A DNA stretch of 5,603 nt from NCBI GenBank assembly GCA_001770785.1, contig MERZ01000127.1:5966-11568 (forward strand), written 5' to 3'. The notes beneath the pieces were generated by a model. The model ran no database searches. It was given only the letters and a program-made list of their open reading frames with translations, and was not told where the DNA came from. How positions within the stretch are numbered: the stretch's first letter is position 1; each line of letters begins with the position of its first letter. This document shows, piece by piece, positions 1 to 4,708 of the stretch. The DNA is from Burkholderiales bacterium RIFCSPHIGHO2_12_FULL_61_11. Its GTDB lineage: Bacteria > Pseudomonadota > Gammaproteobacteria > Burkholderiales > Burkholderiaceae_C. A program made the position numbers and the translations under genes.

Positions 1-1480
1 GCGACACGATCTTGATTGGCGTGTTGTATTGCAGGCAGGTTGAAAGCTCCTGGATGCACATTTGCACCGAGCCATCACCGGTAATACAAAACACTTCCGA
101 GTCGGGCTTGGCCAGCTTGATACCCATGGCATAGGGAATACCGACGCCCATGGTCCCCAGGCCACCCGAATTGATCCAGCGGCGCGGCTCGTCAAACTTG
201 TAGTACTGCGCGGCCCACATTTGATGCTGGCCTACGTCCGACGTGATGTAGGTGTCGGCGTCCCTGGTCATATTCCAGAGCGTTTCGATGACATACTGCG
301 GCTTGATCACATCGCCCTTGCCGAGGCTGTACTTCATGCAGTCCCGCTTGCGCCACTCTTCAATCGTGTCCCACCAGTCGCCCAGCGCACTGGTATCCGG
401 CTTGAGACCCGACTCCTTGATCATGGCGATCAGCTCGGTCAGTACTTCCTTCACATCACCCACAATGGGAATGTCAACTCTCACGCGTTTGGAAATGCTC
501 GACGGGTCAATATCAATGTGAATGATCTTGCGTTCGTTTTGGGCAAAGTGCTTGGGGCTGCCAATCACACGGTCATCGAAACGGGCACCGACGGCCAGCA
601 GCACGTCACAGTGCTGCATTGCATTGTTGGCTTCAACCGTGCCGTGCATCCCCAGCATGCCGAGGAATTTCTTGTCGCTGGCCGGATAGGCGCCCAGACC
701 CATCAGGGTGTTGGTGCAGGGATAACCCAGCATGTCAACCAGGGTGCGCAATTCTGGCGAGGCATTGCTCAGCAACACGCCACCGCCAGTGTAAATATAA
801 GGCCGCTTGGCAGACATCAACAAATGCAGGGCTTTGCGAATTTGCCCGCCGTGGCCTTTGCGCACCGGGTTGTAGGAACGCATTTCAACACTCTGCGGAT
901 ACCCGGTGTATAGCGCCCTGTTGAACGAAACGTCCTTGGGAATATCCACGACCACGGGACCCGGCCGGCCACTCCTGGCGATGTGGAATGCCTTTTTCAG
1001 GGTATCGGCCATCAGTCGCACATCCTTGACCAGGAAGTTGTGCTTGACGACCGGTCGGGTAATGCCCACGGTGTCACACTCCTGGAACGCATCCTGACCA
1101 ATCGCATTCGTAGGCACCTGACCCGTGATGATGACCATCGGGATGCTGTCCATGTAGGCCGTTGCAATGCCGGTGACTGCATTCGTCACGCCCGGGCCAG
1201 AGGTGACCAGGGCGACGCCAACATTGCCTGTTGCCCGGGCGTAGCCGTCGGCGGCATGCACGGCAGCTTGCTCGTGGCGCACCAGGATGTGCTGGATCGA
1301 GTCCTGCTTGTACAAAGCGTCGTAAATATGAAGGACGGCACCGCCCGGATAACCCCAGACATGCTTGACACCCTCGGCCTGAAGCGCCTTCACGAGGATT
1401 TCCGCGCCCCGGAGCTCTTGAGAATTTGTATGAGCCGCTACGGCTGCTGCGGAAGCGAGCTCCGCCTTTGAGATTTCCAT
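1..1480 (-). CDS. ilvB: Acetolactate synthase catalytic (large) subunit, C-terminus cut by window edge
   Basis: This is the ThDP- and FAD-dependent enzyme that condenses two pyruvates to acetolactate, or pyruvate with 2-oxobutyrate to acetohydroxybutyrate, the first committed step of valine, leucine and isoleucine synthesis. It is cytosolic and pairs with a small regulatory subunit (IlvH/IlvN), whose gene would lie beyond position 1. 493 codons are visible and run unbroken; family members are about 570-600 residues, so roughly 100 are missing. Seen: GYPGGAV at 43-49, the catalytic glutamate in RHEQ (E70), SGPGVTN at 94-100, GARFDDRV at 298-305 in the FAD-binding middle domain, and GDGS at 468-471 opening the ThDP/Mg motif. 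The closing NN of that motif falls outside the window. The ATG at 1480-1478 has a Shine-Dalgarno-like AAAGG six bases upstream (1491-1487). The roughly 20 residues before the conserved ThDP domain (SQELRGAEILV onward) are a low-conservation extension. A small ORF ends two bases upstream of the ATG, suggesting coupling. The symbol ilvI is also used for this family. Confidence 0.96.
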   Translation of the reverse strand, partial: MEISKAELASAAAVAAHTNSQELRGAEILVKALQAEGVKHVWGYPGGAVLHIYDALYKQDSIQHILVRHEQAAVHAADGYARATGNVGVALVTSGPGVTNAVTGIATAYMDSIPMVIITGQVPTNAIGQDAFQECDTVGITRPVVKHNFLVKDVRLMADTLKKAFHIARSGRPGPVVVDIPKDVSFNRALYTGYPQSVEMRSYNPVRKGHGGQIRKALHLLMSAKRPYIYTGGGVLLSNASPELRTLVDMLGYPCTNTLMGLGAYPASDKKFLGMLGMHGTVEANNAMQHCDVLLAVGARFDDRVIGSPKHFAQNERKIIHIDIDPSSISKRVRVDIPIVGDVKEVLTELIAMIKESGLKPDTSALGDWWDTIEEWRKRDCMKYSLGKGDVIKPQYVIETLWNMTRDADTYITSDVGQHQMWAAQYYKFDEPRRWINSGGLGTMGVGIPYAMGIKLAKPDSEVFCITGDGSVQMCIQELSTCLQYNTPIKIVS

Positions 1481-1482
1481 GA

Positions 1483-1572
1483 TCAACCTTTGTGAATTTC
1501 TCTAACGAAATACCTTGGGTGCCTCTTCGCCCACTCTTGTGAAGCAGCGTCAAGACTTAGGGCCAAAACCAT
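1483..1572 (-). CDS. Putative 29-codon leader ORF upstream of ilvB
   Basis: This small ORF lies in the predicted ilvB 5' leader. It starts at the ATG at 1572-1570 and stops at TGA 1485-1483, two bases before the ilvB ATG, so the ilvB Shine-Dalgarno (1491-1487) lies inside its last codons. The peptide begins MVLALSLDA, rich in Leu and Val near its start, and ends in a basic stretch (YFVREIHKG). The frame stays open upstream to an ATG at 1692, giving 69 codons, but the predicted promoter (1630-1659) would put that start outside the transcript. No good Shine-Dalgarno precedes the ATG at 1572; a small hairpin lies just upstream. Leucine/valine-rich leader peptides are known from ilv and leu attenuation, but I see no terminator hairpin with a U-run before ilvB. 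Any role would therefore more likely be translational coupling. It could also be an unused ORF. Confidence 0.35.
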   Translation of the reverse strand: MVLALSLDAASQEWAKRHPRYFVREIHKG

Positions 1573-1574
1573 GA

Positions 1575-1591
1575 GCGGACGAATAATCCGC
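1575..1591 (-). other. Small hairpin in the ilvB leader
   Basis: GCGGA and TCCGC form a 5-bp stem around a 7-base loop, ending three bases before the ATG of the putative leader ORF in the ilvB transcript. There is no U-run after it, so it is not a terminator. It may affect translation of the leader ORF. A stem this short can also occur by chance. Confidence 0.35.
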
Positions 1592-1629
1592 CGAGTCAAG
1601 ACCCGTTTGCCTGTTAAATTGCAGTGTTT

Positions 1630-1659
1630 ATTATGACATTGTGCATTGCAAAATGTCAG
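1630..1659 (-). promoter_or_regulatory. Predicted sigma70-type promoter of ilvB
   Basis: On the minus strand CTGACA (1659-1654, -35) and CATAAT (1635-1630, -10) are separated by 18 bases. They match TTGACA and TATAAT at 5 of 6 positions each. Transcription would begin near 1623, leaving a leader of about 140 bases before ilvB. An inverted repeat at 1634-1658 spans almost the whole promoter, so a bound regulator would probably block it. The call rests on consensus match only. Confidence 0.55.
1634..1658. promoter_or_regulatory. Inverted repeat over the ilvB promoter (possible operator)
   Basis: TGACATT (1634-1640) and AATGTCA (1652-1658) are perfect 7-bp inverted arms around an 11-base spacer. 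They occupy the space between, and partly overlap, the predicted -10 and -35 boxes of ilvB. The spacing and symmetry suit a dimeric transcription factor. The regulator is unknown; I do not recognise a specific Lrp, LysR or other consensus. Confidence 0.45.
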
Positions 1660-1726
1660 CACAGGGCCAAAAATGCCAGAGAGATCAGCCACGATGCGAT
1701 AATTTTGTCACCATATCCTTGCGTTG

Positions 1727-1743
1727 CATGCCTGAGCGGCATG
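1727..1743. promoter_or_regulatory. Inverted repeat over the sigma-operon -35 region (possible operator)
   Basis: CATGCC (1727-1732) and GGCATG (1738-1743) form a perfect 6-bp inverted repeat with a 5-base centre. Its right arm runs into the predicted -35 box of the rightward promoter (1741-1746). In DNA it could be an operator. It lies upstream of the predicted transcription start, so an RNA hairpin role is unlikely unless transcription begins further upstream. Confidence 0.4.
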
Positions 1744-1770
1744 ACATTGCGCATCCGAGACCACAATAAT
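1741..1770 (+). promoter_or_regulatory. Predicted sigma70-type promoter of the sigma-factor operon
   Basis: ATGACA (1741-1746) and AATAAT (1765-1770) are separated by 18 bases, each one mismatch from consensus. Transcription would start near 1777, giving a leader of about 25 bases before the TTG start of the sigma gene. No ECF-type autoregulatory promoter (AAC...CGT-like) was recognised with confidence, although such motifs vary. Confidence 0.45.
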
Positions 1771-1801
1771 CACAGCGCTGGACAAACCGGGCGACAAACC
1801 G

Positions 1802-2368
1802 TTGGCAACTGAACAAGAACTATCGGACTTCCTGAAAAGCATTGAAAAACGGGCATTCAAGCGCAGCATTTATCACGTACGGGACGAAGAAGCTGCACTC
1901 GATATCGTTCAGGACAGCATGATGAAACTGGCGCAGCACTATGGCGACAAGCCTGCTGCGGAGTTGCCCATGCTGTTTCAGCGAATTTTGTCGAACACCA
2001 CGCTGGACTGGTTTCGCCGCCGCAAGACCCGCAACGCCCTTTTCTCCAACATGAGCGACTTTGCATTGCCCGGAAAAGACGGGGATTTTGACCTTCTGGA
2101 AACTTTGGAGACGCTGACCGACTCTGAAGGCACGGAAAGCGCCCAGGATGCGACGGAACGCGCTCAAGTATTTCGTGAAATCGAACTGGAAATAATGGAA
2201 CTGCCAGGTCGTCAACGGGAAGCGTTTCTGATGCGTTATTGGGAGGAAATGGATGTGGCTGAAACGGCTGCTGCCATGGGTTGTTCGGAAGGTAGTGTGA
2301 AGACTCATTGTTCCCGCGCAGTTCGCACCCTCAGTGAAGCCCTGAACGCCAAAGGAATAAAACTATGA
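1802..2368 (+). CDS. ECF-like RNA polymerase sigma factor
   Basis: This is a 188-residue sigma70-family protein with only regions 2 and 4, the layout of extracytoplasmic-function sigma factors that direct RNA polymerase to a small regulon. Region 2 spans about residues 10-77: a DIVQDSMMKLAQHY helix, then ILSNTTLDWFRRRKTR, matching the -10 recognition and melting part. An acidic linker (about 92-116) follows. Region 4 (about 134-183) opens with LPGRQREAFLMRYWEEM and holds a helix-turn-helix with GCSEGSVKTHCSRAVRTL for -35 contact. The start is TTG: no in-frame ATG lies just upstream, and residues from the start (ATEQELSDFLKS) look like the native N-terminus. The Shine-Dalgarno is weak. The stop overlaps the ATG of the next gene (ATGA), indicating translational coupling with a likely membrane partner. 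The 5' end is visibly A/T-richer than the downstream genes. Subgroup and target genes cannot be told from sequence. Confidence 0.92.
   Translation: MATEQELSDFLKSIEKRAFKRSIYHVRDEEAALDIVQDSMMKLAQHYGDKPAAELPMLFQRILSNTTLDWFRRRKTRNALFSNMSDFALPGKDGDFDLLETLETLTDSEGTESAQDATERAQVFREIELEIMELPGRQREAFLMRYWEEMDVAETAAAMGCSEGSVKTHCSRAVRTLSEALNAKGIKL
2351..2356 (+). promoter_or_regulatory. Ribosome binding site for the DUF3619 gene
   Basis: AAAGGA lies eight bases before the ATG at 2365, inside the last codons of the sigma gene. It supports the overlapping ATGA start and independent as well as coupled initiation. Confidence 0.6.
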
Positions 2369-2793
2369 CTCATTCTCCACAAAAAAAAGCAGAAATATTA
2401 CAGGACCGTTTTGGTCTGAAAACCGCCGCATACCTGTCCGCTGGTGCGGCAGATCTGCCTTACGACATTTCAGAACGCCTGCGTGCCGCGCGCGTACAGG
2501 CGCTTGCCCGGCGGAAAATTGTGCAGCTTGAAACCGCTGCCAGCGCTGTCAATGCTGGCGGCAGCGCTGCGCTCAACTGGGGCTCCGATGACGGTCTGAC
2601 TTGGTGGAGCCGTATTGGCTCGATGGTTCCACTGCTGGCGCTGGCCGTCGGCTTGCTGGCCATCAATTCGATTCAAAATGACAACCGCGCCCAGGAAGTG
2701 GCCGAGGTCGATGTGGCGCTACTGACCGATGAACTGCCCCCGGCCGCGTTCGCAGATCCCGGTTTTGTCCAGTTTCTCAAAACCGCGCGTTAA
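2365..2793 (+). CDS. DUF3619 family single-pass membrane protein, candidate anti-sigma factor
   Basis: This 142-residue protein matches the DUF3619 family as I know it from Burkholderiales, including the C-terminal pattern VDVALLTDELPPAAFADPGF. Residues 1-82 are polar and contain a basic helix (ERLRAARVQALARRK, about 37-51). About 83-103 form one hydrophobic membrane segment. The C-terminal 39 residues are mostly acidic. The positive-inside rule puts the N-terminus in the cytoplasm and the short tail in the periplasm. The gene overlaps the sigma gene by 4 bp and has its own Shine-Dalgarno. A small single-pass protein with a cytosolic N-terminus, translated together with an ECF sigma factor, has the usual anti-sigma layout. 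That role is inferred; the family has no characterised function that I know of. No zinc-binding HxxxCxxC anti-sigma motif is present, so if it is an anti-sigma factor it is not of the ZAS type. Confidence 0.88.
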   Translation: MTHSPQKKAEILQDRFGLKTAAYLSAGAADLPYDISERLRAARVQALARRKIVQLETAASAVNAGGSAALNWGSDDGLTWWSRIGSMVPLLALAVGLLAINSIQNDNRAQEVAEVDVALLTDELPPAAFADPGFVQFLKTAR

Positions 2794-2820
2794 AGTGCCA
2801 CGCCAAGCACCGACTTTCCC

Positions 2821-3579
2821 ATGATCTCGCGACTGACCTTTTTTTCTGTGCCGCGGCGCCTTGGCCACTTCCCCTCCTTGAAGGGTCGGGTGATGCAACC
2901 TGTGGCTCTGATGCTGCAGGGGCTGGTGTTGGCCGCCCTGCTCGCTTTGCCTGCGCTCAGCTTTGCGCAGGCTGCCAAACCGGCATCGCCTGCCAATGCC
3001 CAGACACTTGTCAAGCCATTCGTAGCGACGTCCGCCAAGCCTGTCGCATCCGGGCCTTCTTGGGCAGCACTCACCCCACTGCAACAACAAGCGCTAAAGC
3101 CCTTGGCTCAAAGCTGGAATACCACCATCAGTGCGGCTCAAAAGCGCAAATGGCTCGAAATTTCCAAAAATTATCCGTCACTGTCGCTTGAAGGGCAGAC
3201 CACCATGCACAGCCGTATGAACGAATGGGTCAGCCTCAGTCCTCAGCAAAGGGCCCAGGCTCGGCTCAATTTTGGCAAAACCAAGGAGCTGTCAAGGGAG
3301 TTGACGCCAGAGGAGAAAAAAGCCAAGTGGCAGGCTTACCAAGCCCTGAGCGCCGAAGAAAAGCAGAAGCTGGCGGCCAAGGCCAGCCCCAAGCCCGCTG
3401 GCGCTGCCACGGCGGTCAAACCCGTGTCACCGCAGAAGCTGGCAGCAGTTCCTTCCAGTGCCAACAAGCCAGGCACCAAGCCTGCGACTAAAATCACCTC
3501 TCCACCAATGGCGCCGGCCCCCGCAACGCCTGCGGACAAAGCCGCTACCGGCAATGCCGGCGCGGCACCTCAGCGCTGA
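2821..3579 (+). CDS. DUF3106 family exported protein
   Basis: This 252-residue protein has three parts. A hydrophobic segment (about 28-48) ends in LSFAQA, a likely signal peptidase I site near residue 51. A helical, Gln/Lys/Trp-rich DUF3106 region follows (about 81-186). The tail (187-252) is low-complexity Ala/Pro/Lys and probably unstructured. The DUF3106 region repeats a short motif: LTPLQ at 84, LSPQQ at 139, LTPEE at 161 and LSAEE at 176, with tryptophans at 81, 99, 111, 136 and 170. It is predicted to be periplasmic. The start is uncertain. The ATG at 2821 has no Shine-Dalgarno but supplies the basic residues (RR, K, R) expected before a signal core. The ATG at 2893 has GAAGGG seven bases upstream (2880-2885) but leaves an uncharged n-region. 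The gene follows the DUF3619 gene by 27 bases and is probably co-transcribed. Function is unknown; a periplasmic sensor for the sigma module is an inference. Confidence 0.85.
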   Translation: MISRLTFFSVPRRLGHFPSLKGRVMQPVALMLQGLVLAALLALPALSFAQAAKPASPANAQTLVKPFVATSAKPVASGPSWAALTPLQQQALKPLAQSWNTTISAAQKRKWLEISKNYPSLSLEGQTTMHSRMNEWVSLSPQQRAQARLNFGKTKELSRELTPEEKKAKWQAYQALSAEEKQKLAAKASPKPAGAATAVKPVSPQKLAAVPSSANKPGTKPATKITSPPMAPAPATPADKAATGNAGAAPQR

Positions 3580-3584
3580 ACACA

Positions 3585-3610
3585 CCAGCCCGTCGGCTGG
3601 CCGGGTTTTA
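3585..3610 (+). terminator. Possible intrinsic terminator after the DUF3106 gene
   Basis: CCAGCC (3585-3590) and GGCTGG (3595-3600) form a perfect 6-bp stem with a CGTC loop, six bases after the DUF3106 stop codon. A short T-run (TTTTATT) begins at 3606, five bases beyond the stem. An alternative stem, CCCG with CGGG (3601-3605 side), brings the stem up to the T-run. This is a weak to moderate terminator or a 3'-end stabilising hairpin, and it would separate the sigma module from the RDD gene. Confidence 0.4.
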
Positions 3611-3661
3611 TTCATCAATCATTGCTGCAGCCTTGGGCAGCACCTCCTTATCGCCAAAAAA

Positions 3662-4165
3662 TTGATAGCAACCAGCCCCCAGACTCCCTCAATTCCCAGG
3701 CGCATGGCGTGCTGGCTGTACGAAGGCCTGCTGATGTTCGGCGTGGTCTTTATCGCTGGCTACCTGTTTGCAACTCTGAGCCAGACCCGCAATGCCCTGG
3801 ACAACCGCCACGCCTTGCAGGCCTTCGAGTTCGTCATTTTCGGCATCTATTTCGTCTGGTTTTGGGCCAAAGGCCAGACGCTGGCAATGAAAACCTGGAA
3901 TATTCGGGTGGTGGATGTGCAGGGTGCAGCCCTCACGCAACAACGCGCCTTGCTACGTTATCTGATGAGCTGGCTGTGGTTTCTGCCGCCGTTGACGGTG
4001 AGCTGGCTGCTCAGCCTGCCAGCGATTGAAGGCGCTGTTCTGACCGGGGGCTGGGTGGCCATTTGGGCAACATTGGCGCGCTTTCATCCGCAGCGGCAGT
4101 TCTGGCACGACGCTTGGGCCGGTACGCGGCTGGTGACATGGGTGACACCCGCCAAGAAGAAGTAA
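3662..4165 (+). CDS. RDD family integral membrane protein
   Basis: RDD proteins are small multi-pass inner-membrane proteins of mostly unknown function; some have been linked to ion exchange. From the TTG at 3662 the protein is 167 residues. Seen: PRRMACWLYEGLLMFGVVF at about 12-30, opening the first membrane helix (an E in place of the usual first Asp); further hydrophobic segments at about 54-69, 100-120 and 126-139; the conserved GQTLAMKTWNIRVVD at 71-85; and a C-terminal FWHDAWAGTRLV (147-158) carrying the second acidic position. The start is chosen because PSIPRRM just before helix 1 is the normal family N-terminus. The ATG at 3704 would remove it. The frame is open back to an ATG at 3458, but that would overlap the DUF3106 gene by 122 bases. 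No Shine-Dalgarno precedes the TTG. The gene lies 82 bases after the DUF3106 stop, past a hairpin, and 84 bases before dgkA. Confidence 0.85.
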   Translation: MIATSPQTPSIPRRMACWLYEGLLMFGVVFIAGYLFATLSQTRNALDNRHALQAFEFVIFGIYFVWFWAKGQTLAMKTWNIRVVDVQGAALTQQRALLRYLMSWLWFLPPLTVSWLLSLPAIEGAVLTGGWVAIWATLARFHPQRQFWHDAWAGTRLVTWVTPAKKK

Positions 4166-4249
4166 TAGGAAAGCAAGCCATAAAACAACGCAGCGGCTTC
4201 CGAGCACCCCTGGCAGCAACATGCCACAAAGCTGCGAGACAATCCACTC

Positions 4250-4708
4250 ATGTCCGAACAAGTCCCGTTTTCAGCTTCCGAGCAAACCAGCGCCGATCCT
4301 CGCAGGTCCACCGATGCGCCGGTTGAGCAGGGGATCAACCCCCAAAAACACCGTAACGGTCTGAGCCGGGTCTGGCACGCCACGGGCTACTCCCTGGCCG
4401 GCCTGCGCGCTGGCTGGCATGAAGCGGCCTTCCGCCAGGAAGCCCTCGCGTCAGTAGTGCTTGTTCCCGCCGCCTTCTGGCTGGGCAGCAATTGGGTTGA
4501 GATTATTTTGCTGGCGGGCACGGTCATTCTCATCATGATTGTCGAACTGCTCAATACCGCCATTGAAACCACCATCGATCGCATCGGCCCCGAGTGGCAT
4601 GAGCTTTCCAAACGCGCCAAAGACATGGGAAGTGCCGCCGTGCTGCTCAGCTTGCTGCTTTGCGCGGGCACCTGGGCCATGGCGTTGTTTCAACGGTTTG
4701 CCGCATGA
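4250..4708 (+). CDS. dgkA: Diacylglycerol kinase (prokaryotic DgkA type)
   Basis: DgkA is the small trimeric inner-membrane kinase that phosphorylates diacylglycerol with ATP to phosphatidate. It recycles diacylglycerol released when phospholipid head groups are transferred to periplasmic glucans or lipopolysaccharide. The protein has 152 residues, against about 122 in E. coli, because of a polar N-terminal extension of about 36 residues. Family hallmarks are intact: GYSLAGLRAGW at 46-56, AAFRQE at 59-64, IVELLNTAIETTIDRIG at 97-113 and AKDMGSAAV at 123-131. E99, N102, E106 and D110 align with active-site residues E69, N72, E76 and D80 of the E. coli enzyme, so it should be active. Three hydrophobic helices are visible (about 65-80, 83-106 and 127-146). 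The ATG at 4250 has no clear Shine-Dalgarno, and no later ATG would keep the amphipathic first helix. The stop overlaps the ATG of the LOG gene (ATGA). Confidence 0.96.
   Translation: MSEQVPFSASEQTSADPRRSTDAPVEQGINPQKHRNGLSRVWHATGYSLAGLRAGWHEAAFRQEALASVVLVPAAFWLGSNWVEIILLAGTVILIMIVELLNTAIETTIDRIGPEWHELSKRAKDMGSAAVLLSLLLCAGTWAMALFQRFAA

Larger units (their letters stand above)
1481..1801. promoter_or_regulatory. Divergent intergenic region between ilvB and the sigma operon
   Basis: This 321-base stretch has no well-supported long gene. From left to right it holds the ilvB leader with a putative 29-codon ORF and a small hairpin, the predicted ilvB promoter with its inverted repeat, a G/C-neutral spacer, an inverted repeat at 1727-1743, and the predicted promoter of the sigma operon. 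A 14-base sequence, ATGACATTGYGCAT, occurs in the same orientation at 1633-1646 and 1741-1754 with one mismatch, once in each promoter. GTCAAGAC also occurs twice (1549-1556 and 1595-1602) within the ilvB leader. The open frame at 1624-1812 on the plus strand has no coding character. Confidence 0.6.

Noticed and set aside
62..913. 283-codon plus-strand open frame
   Set aside because: It is exactly antisense to ilvB, which carries all family motifs in its own frame. The antisense translation shows no recognisable domain.
1483..1692. 69-codon form of the ilvB leader ORF starting at 1692
   Set aside because: Its first 20 or so codons lie upstream of the predicted transcription start and cross the promoter boxes; the 29-codon form is more plausible.
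1820..2308. 162-codon minus-strand open frame
   Set aside because: It is antisense to the sigma-factor gene, whose regions 2 and 4 are clear on the plus strand.
3427..3618. Minus-strand ORF preceded by a perfect Shine-Dalgarno-like sequence
   Set aside because: The Shine-Dalgarno-like element is about 25 bases from the start, too far to be used, and the ORF is antisense to the low-complexity DUF3106 tail.
3458..3661. N-terminal extension of the RDD protein to the ATG at 3458
   Set aside because: It would overlap the DUF3106 gene by 122 bases and add a basic, Pro-rich stretch unlike the N-terminus of RDD proteins.
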